Assembly (NCBI GenBank): GCA_030765055.1
Contig: CM060953.1
Location: 16,611,571-16,675,570, forward strand
Direction: 5' to 3'
DNA: 64,000 nt
Source: Mantis religiosa
Taxonomy: Eukaryota > Arthropoda > Insecta > Mantodea > Mantidae
A model generated the notes under the pieces. That model was not told the DNA's origin. It was given only the letters and a program-made list of their open reading frames with translations, and searched no databases. Positions 21,580-33,031 of the stretch are shown here, one piece after another. Numbering within the stretch: the first letter of the stretch is position 1; each line of letters opens with the position of its first letter. The position numbers were made by a program, and so were the translations under genes.

Positions 21580-22614
21580 GTGAGTGCTTTTATGAAAATG
21601 GACAAAATCGAGTATCGAGCTGTCATTAAATATTTGGTTTTGAAAGGGAATACGCCCACGCAAATCAAAGTTGATTGGTTTCTCTGTATAAGGATTCTGA
21701 ACCATCATTTACGACAGCGAAATTTTGGGCAGCTGAATTTAAACGTGGCCGCAAAAGCTTGGGAGATGATGAACTTTCGGGACGTACAAAAACTGAAACT
21801 ACCGACGATAAGATCGCCAAAGTACACCAAATTGTGCTAGATGACCACCGAATTAAAGTGAAAAAATAGCAGAGGCTATGAACCTTTCAAAAGAACGCAT
21901 TTGTCATATATTAAATCAACATTTAGACATGAGAAAGCTGTCCGCGCGTTGAGTGGCCGCGTTTGCTCACGTTAGCCAAAAACGTGTTCGAAAGAACATT
22001 TCCAACGCTCTGTTGGAGCAGTTTAGGCGCAATAAATCCGAGTTTTTTCGCCGATTAATGACTGTAGATGAAAATTGGATACACCATTATACGCCAGAAA
22101 CAAACATACAGTTTAAACAGTGGACTGCAAAGGGGAAACTGGCTCCAAAAAAAAAAGAAAAACCTTTTTTTTCGACTGGGAAGGTGATGGGGACTTTTCT
22201 GGGATAGTCATGGAGTTAATTTAATCAATTATCTTCAAAAAGGCAAAATCATTACAGGAGCATACTACGCATCATTAAATGGCAAGATGAAGACAGAACT
22301 TGCGGGAAAATGGCCATATTTGCAGAAAAAGGAAATCCTGTTTCACCGAGACAACGCACCATCCAACGCGAAAATCCACGAATTACGGTTTGAACTGCTT
22401 AACTTGCCAGATCTAGCCCCAAGCGACTTCTTTTTGTTCCCTTATCTGAAAATTACGCTCGGAGGACAGAGATTTTCGTCAAATGAAGAGGCAATCGCCT
22501 TTGTGAACAACTATTTTGTAGAGAAAAACGCCGAGTACTATTTGGACGGGCTACAGAGATGGGAGCATCGCTGCGAGAAGTGTGTAGAGCTACAAGGAGA
22601 CTATGATGAAAAAC
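21580..22614 (+). pseudogene. mariner transposase (M2), broken
   Basis: The start is at MKMDKIEYRAVIKYL (the Met at 21580 is an in-frame upstream alternative). The helix-turn-helix (FTTAKFWAAEFKRGRKSLG), the linker (SKERICHILNQHLDMRKLSA) and the first catalytic motif (TVDENWIHHYTPE, about 22.06 kb) are legible. After stops near 22.21 kb the frame resumes: HRDNAP holds the second Asp and DLAPSDFFLFPYLK the third, with several residues deleted between them. The C-terminus reads FVEKNAEYYLDGLQRWEHR and CVELQGDYDEK. Multiple frameshifts and a stop after RIKVKK make it dead. Its last 85 bp are the first unit of the following array. Confidence 0.9.
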
Positions 22615-25584
22615 GACGAGTACTATTTCGACGGGTTACAGAGATGAGAACATCGCTGGGAGAAGTGTGTAGAGTTACAAGGAGACTATGTTGAAAAACG
22701 CCCAGTACTATTTGGACGGGTAACAGAGATGAGAACATCGCTGGGAGAGGTGTGTAGAGTTACAAGGAGACTATGTTGAAAAACGCCGAGTACTATTTGG
22801 ACGGGTTGCAGAGATGAGAGCATCGCTGGGAGAAGTGTGTAGAGTTACAAGGAGACTATGTTGAAAAACGCCGAGTACTATTTGGACGGGTTACAGAGAT
22901 GAGAACATCGCTGGGAGAAGTGTGTAGAGTTACAAGGAGACTATGATGAAAAACGCCGAGTACTATTTGGACGGGTTAGAGAGATGGGAGCATCGCTGGG
23001 AAAAGTGTGTAGAGTTACAAGGAGACTATGATGAAAAACGCCGAGTACTATTTAGACAGGTTAGAGAGATGGGAGCATCGCTGGGAAAAGTGTGTAGAGT
23101 TACAAGGAGATTATGATGAAAAACGCCGAGTACTATTTGACGGGTTACAGAGATGAGAACATCGCTGGGAAAAGTGTGTAGAGTTACAAGGAGACTATGT
23201 TGAAAAACGCCGAGTACTATTTGGACGGGTTACAGAGATGAGAACATCGCTGGGAAAAGTGTGTAGAGTTACAAGGAGATTATGTTGAAAAACGCCGAGT
23301 ACTATTTGGACGGGTAACAGAGATGAGAACATCGCTCGGAAAAGTGTGTAGAGTTACAAGGAGATTATGTTGAACAACGGCGAGTACTATTTGGACGGGT
23401 TACAGAGATGGGAGCATCGCTGGGAGAAGTGTGTAGAGTTACAAGGAGACTATGTTGAAAAAGGCCGAGTACTATTTGGACGGGTTACAGAGATGGGAGC
23501 ATCGCTGGGAGAAGTGTGTAGAGTTACAAGGAGACTATGATGAAAAACGCCGAGTACTATTTGGACGGGTTACAGAGATGGGAGCATCGCTGGGAGAAGT
23601 GTGTAGAGTTACAAGGGGACTATGTTGAAAAACGCTGAGTACTATTTGGACGGGTTACAGAGATGGAAACATCGCTGAGAGAATTGTGTAGAGTTACAAG
23701 GAGACTAATTTGAAAAACACCGAGTACTATTTGGACGGGTTACAGAGATGGGAACATGGTTGAGAGAATTGTATAGAGTTACAAGGACACTATCTTGAAA
23801 AACGCCGAGTACTATATGGACGGGTGACAGAGATGGGAACATCGTTGAGAGAATTGTATTGAGTTACAAGGAGACTATGTTGAAACACACCGAGTACTAT
23901 TTGGACGGGTTACAGGGATAGGAGCATCGCTGGGAGAAGTGTGTAGAGTTACAAGGAGACTATGTTGAAAAATGCCGAGTACTATATGGACGGGTGACAG
24001 TGATGGGAACATCGCTGAGAGAATTGTGTAGAGTTACAAGGAGATTATGTTGAAAAACGCCGAGTACTATTTGGACGGGTTACAGAGATGAGAACATCGC
24101 TCGGAAAAGTTTGTAGAGTTACAAGCAGATTATGTTGAAAAACGCCGAGTACTATTTGGACGGGTTCAAGAGATGGGAGCATCGCTGGGAAAAGTGTGTA
24201 GAGTTACAAGGAGACTATGTTGAAAAACGCCGAGTACTATTTGGACGGGTTACAGAGATGGGAGCATCGCTGGGAGGAGTGTTTAGAGTTACAAGGGGAC
24301 TATGTTGAAAAACGCTGAGTACTATTTGGACGGGTTACAGAGATGGAAACATCGCTGAGAGAATTGTGTAGAGTTACAAGGAGACTAATTTGGAAAACAC
24401 CGAGTACTATTTGGACGGGTTACAGAGATGGGAACATCGTTGAGAGAATTGTATAGAGTTACAAGGAGACTATGTTAAAAAACACCGAGTACTATTTGGA
24501 TGGGTTATAGAGATGGGAGCATCGCTGACAGAATTGTGTAGAGTTACAAGGAGACTGTGTTGAAAAACGCCGAGTACTATATGGACGGGTGACAGAGATG
24601 GGAACATCGTTGAGAGAATTGTATTGAGTTACAAGGAGACTATGTTGAAAGATACCGAGTACTCTTTGGACGGGTTACAGAGATAGGAGCATCGCTGGGA
24701 GAAGTGTGTAGAGTTACAAGGGGACTATGTCGAAAAACGCTTAGTACTATTTGGCCGGGTTACAGAGATGGGAGCATCACTGGGAGAACTGTGTAGAGTT
24801 ACAAGGAGACTATGTTGAAAAACGCTGAGTACTATTTGGCCGGGTTACAGAGATGGGAACATCGTTGAGAGAATTGTGTAGAGTTACAAGGAGACTATGT
24901 TGAAGAAGCCGAGTACTATTTGGACGGGTAACAGAGATGAGAACGTCGCTGGGAGAAGTGTGTAGAGTTACAAGGAGATTATGTTGAAAAACGCCGAGTA
25001 CTATTTGGACGGGTAACAGAGATGAGAACATCGCTCGGAAAAGTGTGTAGAGTTACAAGGAGATTATGTTGAACAACGCCGAGTACTATTTGGACGGGTT
25101 ACAGAGATGGGAGCATCGCTGGGAGAAGTGTGTAGAGTTACAAGGAGACTATGTTGAAAAAGGCCGAGTACTATTTGGACGGGTTACAGAGATGGGAGCA
25201 TCACTGGGAGAATTGTGTAGAGTTACAAGGAGACTATGTTGAAGAAGCCGAGTACTATTTGGACGGCTTACAGAGATGAGAACATCGCTGGGAGACGTGT
25301 GTAGAGTTACAAGGAGACTATGTTGAAAAAACGCCGAGTACTATTTGGATGGGTTACAGAGATGGGAACATCGCTGGGAGAAGTTTGTAGAGTTACAAGA
25401 AGACTATGTGGGAAAACGACGAGTACTATTTGGATGGGTTACAGAGATGAGAGCATCGCTGGGAGAAGTGTGTAGAGTTACAAGGAGACTATGTTGAAAA
25501 ACGCCGAATACTATTTGGACGGGTTACAGAGATGGGAGCATCGCTGGGAGAAGTGTGTAGAGTTACAAGGAGACTATGTTGAAA
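22529..25584 (+). repeat. 85-bp tandem array derived from the mariner M2 C-terminus (about 36 units)
   Basis: CGCCGAGTACTATTTGGACG recurs at 22529, 22614, 22699, 22784, 22869 and on to 25502 with an 85-bp period and few indels, giving about 36 units. Each unit reproduces the sequence coding for the last 28 residues of the transposase (AEYYLDGLQRWEHR...ELQGDY). Because 85 is not a multiple of three, each unit moves to the next frame, so the array cannot be selected as protein. Variants such as GGGAGCATCG and GAACATCGTTGAGAG recur in blocks, suggesting multi-unit higher-order duplication. The native 3' end of the mariner follows the last unit. Confidence 0.97.
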
Positions 25585-25645
25585 AAAATCTGAAAAAAAA
25601 ATGTATTTTATCTTTATTAGGTCGGAAACGTTTCAGACAACATAT

Positions 25646-28186
25646 ATATAATCTCAAAGTTACTGTTCTATGAATAAAATACGTACACCATCATTTTAGT
25701 CCAAAAGTTGCAAAGGAAATATCGTTGTATACCTTAAGAAATTTGTATGTTCTATAAATGTATGTAATTGAATTTAGATGCCCTGCACAACCTCATTGTA
25801 TCTATCTTGAATAATGTTTTAGATAGGGTTTATAACAATGATTTAAATCGGCTTTTAGTGCGCTTGTGCATGTCAAGTGACGGTTCAGTGCGCCAGTAGT
25901 CACTGCAGGTACGAAGCATCTGTACACACCTTCGGAGTACTCTTATTCATATAGTCTAACAAGTTCCATGTGAAATTCTTTACGCTATCGAAAACTTGTT
26001 TGACTTCACTGTTCACTTGTTACTACAATGTACACAGTTATATTGTTCAATTGTTACTGTGAAGGTTTTCCGGGGTCCTACGCAGGATTAATCTCTCCGG
26101 GGACTTCATTTGGGAGTTTACACACACAAATCACGTACATATTCAGAAAATTAATCAGAGGAACGTTTTTCGTGAGATGTGCTGGTATTAACGCTAGCGT
26201 AGAATCGGCCTGGTCCAATTTAATCGCCGCCTTCTTGCCCATCCCTAATTAACGTCAGGAGAGCAAGGGAAGGTTCTTACCACCACGTGTATAATTGAAA
26301 CTACCCTGAAATCCAACACCATCCCCCTCACGGCTTTACTGTCCTCCCACTCGTGTCTGTGATTCCATTACCACTCTCAAGAACTGATCAATAACGTTTC
26401 GCCCAAAAATTCGTTACAGAAGTACATTTTCTCAAGCTTTCTGAACTCCAAAACTCACTTTTATAAACTTCTAAATTTTTGTGTGCGTCACCGTCATAAT
26501 TCTAAACAAAAATTCAGTTAAGAAATAGCTTACTCTATTTTTATAAGTTTTTACACAATTATTTCCTTAAAAATTTTGATTTATAAACGTAAAATTTCTT
26601 AGAATTACCTAGAAAAGCTAATATCTGAACTTTAAGCTTTACCATTCAAATTCTAACAACAATAAATCGGAGTTTTTGGATTGTTATAAGCACGTCACTT
26701 CCATTTATGCATCATAAACAGTGAAGTCATACATTGTTACCGTATTATTGTGATGTTTGCTTCCAAGCCGCCTGAAATTCAACTGCTTAACTCTCTCGTC
26801 CAGGAAAATAGAATTTTGTGAGACATAATACCTACCACCAGGGGAATAATTAGTCAAGTAAATGAAGAAAATTACTATAACTTAAACAGCAAATCGAATT
26901 TCTAAGAGTTCTTGAATATTGCTTATTTCTGAAACACATGTTGAAATTCTTGTTGGTACACTTGCACCCATTAATGCTGTCATGCTGTGGCGTGTTTCAT
27001 CCAAAAAGCTGTAGATTGTTCTCATATAAACAATGTCTTAAGAAGGCAATTTGGCTTCCCACATACCCATATTATTACTCTTCCCTGATATAAACCTTCG
27101 AATTAGAACACAGCGAGAGAATTATTGAATGCCAAATTTTTTCTTGAAAATTGGCGTTCGTAATTTGAATACATAAAAATGGCTGTGAAAAAGATCTAAG
27201 GTTTCGGGTAAAGAATTTCTCAGATCATATAATTAAATGTTTTGAATTAGACAAAGCAATTCATTTTTAAAGAAACTATATTCTATATTTACACTTTATA
27301 CAGGAGTAAAATAATGATAATGTCCGAATTAGCTGTTATCCCTCACAGTGAAAAACGTAATTTTTAGTTATAAAAAGTTTTTCATTATGAAATTAATTTT
27401 TTCTCCAGTAATAATTATTTTTTTCGTAGGCTATGAATGAAGCAATGATTAAATCCATCTTTGAAACTTGAGATGGTATGTTTTGAGGTAATGTATGTAA
27501 TTTTAAGTTTAAGTTCCAGAAAATCTACAGTGTAAGGAATAAATTTCGTATAAAACAATGCAAAATCGAGGGAAAATGGTATATAAAACCCCCCAAAAAA
27601 TTACAGAATACCTATTTATTTAATTGAAAAACGAAAATACAATTCCCATTTAAGATCTCAGTGGACATACTGCTCAAAATTATATATCTTCAGTTGTATC
27701 ATACTTCGACTTGAATTCATGTGTGTTCACAGAAAGTGATGTTCAAACAAAACTTTCTTGATCTATAGGGAACAAAAATTTCAAAGAATACATATAAAAC
27801 GAAACCAAATTTTGATTCTTAGAATCCGAAACGGAAACTTTTAAAAATTTTCCCACGTTCCAGATAGCTCATTCCATGGAATAATATCGAAAATTTTGAT
27901 TACAAAAAATTAGCAAAGAATTAGGAATGATTAAACTGTAAAATATTGAAAACCTTTTCTGACAAAACCTACATTTTGAATTATTTGAGAATGTCTTCAG
28001 CTCTGCTAATTCTACATGAACAGATAAAATACATGAAATACTTTTTTTCTGTCAAAAGTCCCATCTCCGAATTATTCCTTGAATTTATCTAAAGTTTTCA
28101 ACACGTTTCTTAAACGCGAGATCACTATTCAATTTTTTAATCTTTCGGCCATCCAAAGAGGACGGAAATTCATATCAATCACTATA
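25646..28186. other. No gene seen
   Basis: Long AT-rich stretch. A GC-balanced part at 26.04-26.34 kb has a short open frame without recognisable motifs. No repeat family recognised. Confidence 0.5.
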
Positions 28187-29215
28187 GCAACCAGCTTTAA
28201 AACATACGACTATCACTTAAAGTCTACTGTATTTACAAGATAATGTTTATCTTGAAGTAGATAGAGCAATAAGTGTTTGTACAAGAGTAGAGAAAATCAT
28301 GTATACATCACATAACGACCAAAACATACGACTATCACTTAAAGTCTACTGTATTTATAAGATAATGTTTATCTTGAAGTAGATAGAGCAATAAGTGTTT
28401 GTAGAAGAGTAGAGGAAGTCATTGAAACATCACATAACGACCAAAAACATTTGACTATCACTTAAACTCTACTGTATTCCCTTGTAACTACAATAAGATA
28501 ATGTTTATCTTGAAGTAGATAGAGCAATAAGTGTTTGTACAAGAGTAGAGGAAGTCATTGACACATCACATAACGACCAAAAACATTTGACTATCACTTA
28601 TACTCTACTGAATTCCCTTGTAACTACAATAAGATAATGTTTATCTTGAAGTAGATAGAGCAATAAGTGTTTGTACAAGAGTAGAGAAAGTCATTGACAC
28701 ATCACATAACGACCAAAAACATTTGACTATCACTTAAAGTGTACTGTATTCCCTTGTAACTACAATAAGATAATGTTTATCTTGAAGTAGATAGAGCAAT
28801 AAGTGTTTGTACAAGAGTAGAGGAAGTCATTGACACATCACATAACGACCAATAACATTTGACTATCACTTAAACTCTACTGTATTCCCTTGTAACTACA
28901 ATAAGATAATGTTTATCTTGAAGTAGATAGAGCAATAAGTGTTTGTACAAGAGTAGACAAAGTCATTGACACATCACATAACGACCAAAAACATTTGACT
29001 ATCACTTAAAGTCTACTGCATTCCCTTGTAACTACAATAAGATAATGTTTATCTTGCAGTAGATAGAGCAATAAGTGTTTGTACAAGAGTAGAGGAAGTC
29101 ATTGACACATCACATAACGACCAAAAACATTTGACTATCACTTAAACTCTACTGTATTCCCTTGTAACTACATTAAGATAATGATTATCTTGAAGTAGAT
29201 AGAGTAATAGGTGTT
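28187..29215 (+). repeat. 136-bp tandem array, left arm of a large inverted pair
   Basis: GATAATGTTTATCTTGAAG occurs at 28239, 28361, 28497, 28633, 28769, 28905 and beyond. The period is 136 bp (first interval 122), for about eight units. Units contain GACTATCACTTAAA, CTGTATTCCCTTGTAACTAC, AGCAATAAGTGTTTGTA and ACACATCACATAACGACC. The left edge reads CTATAGCAACCAGCTTTAAA, which reappears inverted at the far end (about 30.63 kb). Internal words such as GATAATGTTTATC are themselves near-palindromic. Confidence 0.95.
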
Positions 29216-29995
29216 TAAAACATGAACGGTGAAGAAGAAAGATGAGTGACGTGATAGAAAACGCTACTCCTTAGTTTACCGACCAGGACTTGAACCCCGA
29301 TTTCCTGCCGAACCGTATCCCTCGGTTTGCGGTAATTATTGACTGTAGCCAGGATGACACCTGCACCATCAGTCTCCATCAGGATACCCTCGCCGCATCT
29401 TTTAGCTCTCGGATGCTGCATCATCGTCAAGTTTCAGTTCCGCAGTTTTCTCCCTCCATCTTTGTCTCACGTCTTCGATATAAGTAACAGAGACAGCAAA
29501 TCTTCACACCTTGGAGATCCCTCAAGTCATTTTAAACCTCAGTCACGACTCGCTCTCTCTCTCCGCGCTTCATCTGTTATACGTATCTAACGCGAAAGAA
29601 CGCACGCCGCACTTGATTTCCATGGCAGCACCATCTCCCGCCTCGGATTGAAAATGAAACGAGAAAGTAGGAAATATGGTGCCGCAGCCAACAACAAATG
29701 TCAAGAGTGACAAACACGCTTCAAAAGAAAAGAAATCAGTCGATGTTCGGGCTGAAAACTTCGGAATCATAAACTGGTTCCAAAGTCTAATGTCGGGGCT
29801 ACCTTGCGTATAATTCATAAGAGGATGAAGCGAGACTTCAATGTGTATGTTTTACTCTGTGGCTCGTCAGAAGCTGTCAGAGAGGGAACAGAACTTCTGA
29901 TTCATTCATGTGGGCATATTCGCAACTTTATCTTTCCCATTTGGGGTTATTTCAGCTTAAAAGTTCTTCTGTTATACTCACATGACTTTCTCTAC
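29216..29995. other. Unique spacer between the inverted arrays
   Basis: About 780 bp, more GC-balanced than its surroundings. A reverse B-box-like word (ACTTGAACCCC, about 29.29 kb) hints at a decayed tRNA-derived SINE, but no A box is found. Short open frames on both strands have no recognisable motif. Confidence 0.45.
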
Positions 29996-30640
29996 ATTTG
30001 TATAAACACTTATTGCTCTATCTACTTCAAGATAAACATTATCTTATTGTAGTTACAAGGGAATACAGTAGACTTTAAGTGATAGTCAAATGTTTTTGGC
30101 CGTTATGTGATGTGTCAATGACTTTCTCTACTCTTGTACAAACACTTACTGCTCTATCTACTTCAAGATAAACATTATCTTATTGTAGTTACAAGGGAAT
30201 ACAGTAGACTTTAAGTGATAGTCAAATGTTTTTGGCCGTTATGTGATGTACACTTGACTTCCTCTACTCTTGTACAAACACTTATTGCTCTATCTACTTC
30301 AAGATAAACATTATCATATTGTAGTTACAAGGGAATACAGTAGACTTTAAGTGATAGTCAAATGTTTTTGGCCGTTATGTGATGTGTCAATGACTTTCTC
30401 TACTCTTGTACAAACACTTACTGCTCTATCTACTTCAAGATAAGCATTATCTTATAAATACAGTAGACTAAGTGATAGTCAAATGTTTTGGTCGTTATGT
30501 GATGTATACATGACTTTCTCTATTCTTGTACAAACACTTATTGCTCTATCTACTTCAAGATAAACATTATCTTATTGTAGCTAGAAGAGAATTCTTTACG
30601 TAATAGTGAAATGTGTTTAAGCTGGTTGCTATGGTAACGC
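29996..30640 (-). repeat. 136-bp tandem array, right arm in inverted orientation
   Basis: The complement of the left arm: CTTCAAGATAAACATTATC at 30028, 30164, 30300, 30436 and 30557, about five units with the same 136-bp period. It ends with TTAAGCTGGTTGCTATGGTA, the complement of the left edge of the left arm. The whole 2.45-kb structure therefore has terminal inverted ends like a MITE that has been amplified internally. Confidence 0.95.
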
Positions 30641-30722
30641 CTTTGGAATTCTCTTCTCTTTGCATGACCAGGAGTTAACAAAAAATGAATACTGATTTCC
30701 CATTTAATAAACATATACATAT

Positions 30723-31291
30723 TGTGACTTTGTGGGTTCGTGAAATGAAAAGTCCAATTTCACCACTCAAAAATGTTCTTTATTTCCACCGACTTACAGT
30801 TAAACACTTGCCAATTACACAGAATTACTTGCTACACAGTTACAATTTACCAGTTCGTCCGTTACAATTTCACTTGTACTCGCGATTACATAAACTCCGA
30901 TGCACATACCAGTTACGTACAGTCTTCCGTTGCACAACCCTTTCGTTCATTTACACGTCACTGACTAACACTGCCTTCTTACACCAAGAACTGTCCTCAT
31001 TCACACACTAACCAACTGACTGACTGACCAAACCAACAACTGACTAACTCCGTCTGTCTGTAACCCTCTTTATATCGGAATATCGCCGGTTTCTCGTGTT
31101 TACAGGATTGTTCTAGTAACAGAAAGATCGAGAAACAGGAGTAGAGAAAACAGGCGACACAGTCATGTTTTTTTCCCTGACCACAGCCTGTCACCAGTAC
31201 AAGACGAACGAGGAGGAGGTGTGGCTAACCGAACCTCCCCTGCCTTCTGCTGCCAGCTGCTTTCACAGGGTGTTCCAGCGCTCCCGTTACA
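30723..31291 (-). repeat. 3' LTR of the gypsy-type element
   Basis: 569 bp, same length as its partner and over 99% identical by eye. It contains runs of AACTGACTGACTGACC and a TATA-like CTTTATATCGG region (about 31069 on the plus strand). Confidence 0.93.
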
Positions 31292-32413
31292 CTGCTCCCT
31301 CCTCAAAGCTGTTCGCCTCGAACAGCCCCATCGTAGCGTGCGAGGCGGTCCAGGTGTACCACCAGCATCTGCTCGGAGTCTCGCCCAGAAGTAGCGCTGC
31401 CGTAGTTTGTGAATCATTCGGTTCGCTCCCAGGTGTCCTCCTGAAGTACCGGCGTGCACTTCCACCAAGACTTCCGGGACCTTGCTCCGGGGAAGTACCA
31501 ACTGTCCTCTCTGCGCCTTCCCATCGGATGACTCCCATACCCGGAACAGCACGCCCACTCTGGTCTTCAACGAGTCCCATTGGGCCCAGTACGACTTGTA
31601 GGTGGCGCTCCTCGGTGCGATGTCCTCCCAGGTTGGCCTCGTCCCTGCCTCCACTTCCCTCAAGAGTGGCCCCAAGTCTGCGTCCGCCAGCTGCTCCCTC
31701 CTCAGGCCTGCGCTATCCCAGCCTTCAGCAGGCACTGCCACAACTACTCGGACTGCTGCGGCACGCTCCTCCTCTTCCACTCTTGTGCGCTCGTGGCCGT
31801 CCTGGATCTGCGATAGGACACCTCCAATGCAATGGTCGCTGGCGTCGGTGTCCACAATGAAGGCGCCACCCGGTTGTGGGAAACCCAAAATTGAAGCACT
31901 GCACAGGGTCCCCTTCGGGTGCTGGAAAGCGTCTTCGGCGTCCTCCGTCCACACATAAGGCCGGTTTTCCTCCGTCAGGCGGGTGAGGGGTTTTGCGATG
32001 TTGTCGGCCTTTTCCTCTAAATCATTAAGGCGGTCGTCTACTTGACCCTTCCGCTTGCTCAGGTTCGTGACGTCATCCCTCACGCCGGCCAACCGTTCCT
32101 CAAACTTTGCGGCGAGAGCCTCGTTCGCCGCCTTCATTTCCGTGGCCAGACTGCCGTTCGCTGCTCTCATTTCTGTGGTTAACTCGGCCTTCATTTCTTC
32201 CATCTTCTCGGTGATGTTGTCGTTGGCCGTCTTCATTTGTTTCAGTTCCGCGGTGATGTCGTTGGCCGTCTTCATTTGTTTCAGTTCCGCGGTGATGTTG
32301 TCGTTGGCCGTCTTCACTTGTTTCAATTCTGCGGTGATGTTGTTACTTGCCGCTTCTGTTTTTGTTATTAACTCGTTCATCTTCGCCAAAAGCATTTCCA
32401 CTGCGGATTCCAT
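31163..32413 (-). CDS. Fused Gag / RNase H fragment / integrase zinc-finger ORF of a deleted gypsy-type element
   Basis: One uninterrupted minus-strand frame. An upstream in-frame Met at 32506 lies inside the 5' LTR, so the Met at 32413 (MESAVEMLLAKMNEL) is the more likely start. The first ~135 residues form a Gag-like coiled coil with three to four near-perfect 13-14-residue repeats (ITAELKQMKTAND). An abrupt junction near ADNIAKPL leads into the end of RT and the start of RNase H (RPYVWTEDAEDAF, AFIVDTDASDHCIGGVL), which stops after about 55 residues. A second junction enters the integrase N-terminal zinc-binding region (LVEVHAGTSGGHLGANRMIH). Its His pair is present and the Cys pair is missing. 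The C-terminus is read from LTR sequence. Deletions that keep one frame through three protein pieces are notable. Whether it is translated is unknown. Confidence 0.7.
   Translation of the reverse strand: MESAVEMLLAKMNELITKTEAASNNITAELKQVKTANDNITAELKQMKTANDITAELKQMKTANDNITEKMEEMKAELTTEMRAANGSLATEMKAANEALAAKFEERLAGVRDDVTNLSKRKGQVDDRLNDLEEKADNIAKPLTRLTEENRPYVWTEDAEDAFQHPKGTLCSASILGFPQPGGAFIVDTDASDHCIGGVLSQIQDGHERTRVEEEERAAAVRVVVAVPAEGWDSAGLRREQLADADLGPLLREVEAGTRPTWEDIAPRSATYKSYWAQWDSLKTRVGVLFRVWESSDGKAQRGQLVLPRSKVPEVLVEVHAGTSGGHLGANRMIHKLRQRYFWARLRADAGGTPGPPRTLRWGCSRRTALRREQCNGSAGTPCESSWQQKAGEVRLATPPPRSSCTGDRLWSGKKT
31292..31306 (-). other. Polypurine tract of the LTR element
   Basis: On the minus strand GAGGAGGGAGCAG lies immediately before the 3' LTR (TGTAACGG). 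This is the usual position of the plus-strand primer. Confidence 0.7.
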
Positions 32414-32439
32414 GGCTGTAATGTTCGGTGCTGTTGTCC

Positions 32440-32457
32440 TCCCGCTTCCTGACACCA
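32440..32457 (-). other. Primer-binding site, tRNA-Leu type
   Basis: On the minus strand TGGTGTCAGGAAGCGGG starts two bases inside the 5' LTR border. It is complementary to the 3' end of eukaryotic tRNA-Leu, with the typical TGGTGTCAG start. Confidence 0.75.
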
Positions 32458-32458
32458 G

Positions 32459-33027
32459 TGTGACTTTGTGGGTTCGTGAAATGAAAAGTGCAATTTCACC
32501 ACTCAAAAATGTTCTTTATTTCCACCGACTTACAGTTAAACACTTGCCAATTACACAGAATTACTTGCTACACAGTTACAATTTACCAGTTCGTCCGTTA
32601 CAATTTCACTTGTACTCGCGATTACATAAACTCCGATGCACATACCAGTTACGTACAGTCTTCCGTTGCACAACCCTTTCGTTCATTTACACGTCACTGA
32701 CTAACACTGCCTTCTTACACCAAGAACTGTCCTCATTCACACACTAACCAACTGACTGACTGACCAAACCAACAACTGACTAACTCCGTCTGTCTGTAAC
32801 CCTCTTTATATCGGAATATCGCCGGTTTCTCGTGTTTACAGGATTGTTCTAGTAACAGAAAGATCGAGAAACAGGTGTAGAGAAAACAGGCGACACAGTC
32901 ATGTTTTTTTCCCTGACCACAGCCTGTCACCACTACAAGACGAACGAGGAGGAGGTGTGGCTAACCGAACCTCTCCTGCCTTCTGCTGCCAGCTGCTTTC
33001 ACAGGGTGTTCCAGCGCTCCCGTTACA
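32459..33027 (-). repeat. 5' LTR of the gypsy-type element
   Basis: 569 bp. It differs from the 3' LTR at about four positions (for example AAAGTGCAATTTC versus AAAGTCCAATTTC, and ACAGGTGTAG versus ACAGGAGTAG). Confidence 0.93.
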
Positions 33028-33031
33028 ATAT

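Larger units (their letters stand above)
21421..25645 (+). mobile_element. mariner family M2, copy 1, expanded by an internal tandem array
   Basis: The left end (CGTGGGTGGTGTGAGAAGTT after TA at 21419-21420) matches the terminal repeat of the other M2 copy (CGAGGGCGGTTAGAAAAGC at 42230). The right end carries GGTCGGAAACGTTTCAGAC, the counterpart of the same repeat. The total is 4.2 kb. Subtracting the extra 85-bp units leaves about 1.25 kb, the normal length of a mariner. Confidence 0.9.
30723..33027 (-). mobile_element. Ty3/gypsy-type LTR retrotransposon, internally deleted, recent
   Basis: Two 569-bp direct repeats (30723-31291 and 32459-33027) flank an internal region of 1167 bp. ATAT stands on both sides (30719-30722 and 33028-33031), a 4-bp target duplication. 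Read on the minus strand each LTR starts TGTAACGGGAGCGCTGG and ends in CA. A tRNA-Leu-type primer site and a polypurine tract are in the right places. I see about four differences between the LTRs, so the insertion is young. Reverse transcriptase, protease and the integrase core are absent, so movement would require an autonomous relative. Confidence 0.95.

Noticed and set aside
31165..32747. Plus-strand open frames of 231 and 230 codons
   Set aside because: They are antisense to the LTR element's coding frame; the sense strand holds recognisable Gag, RNase H and integrase pieces, plus a primer site and polypurine tract in the right positions.
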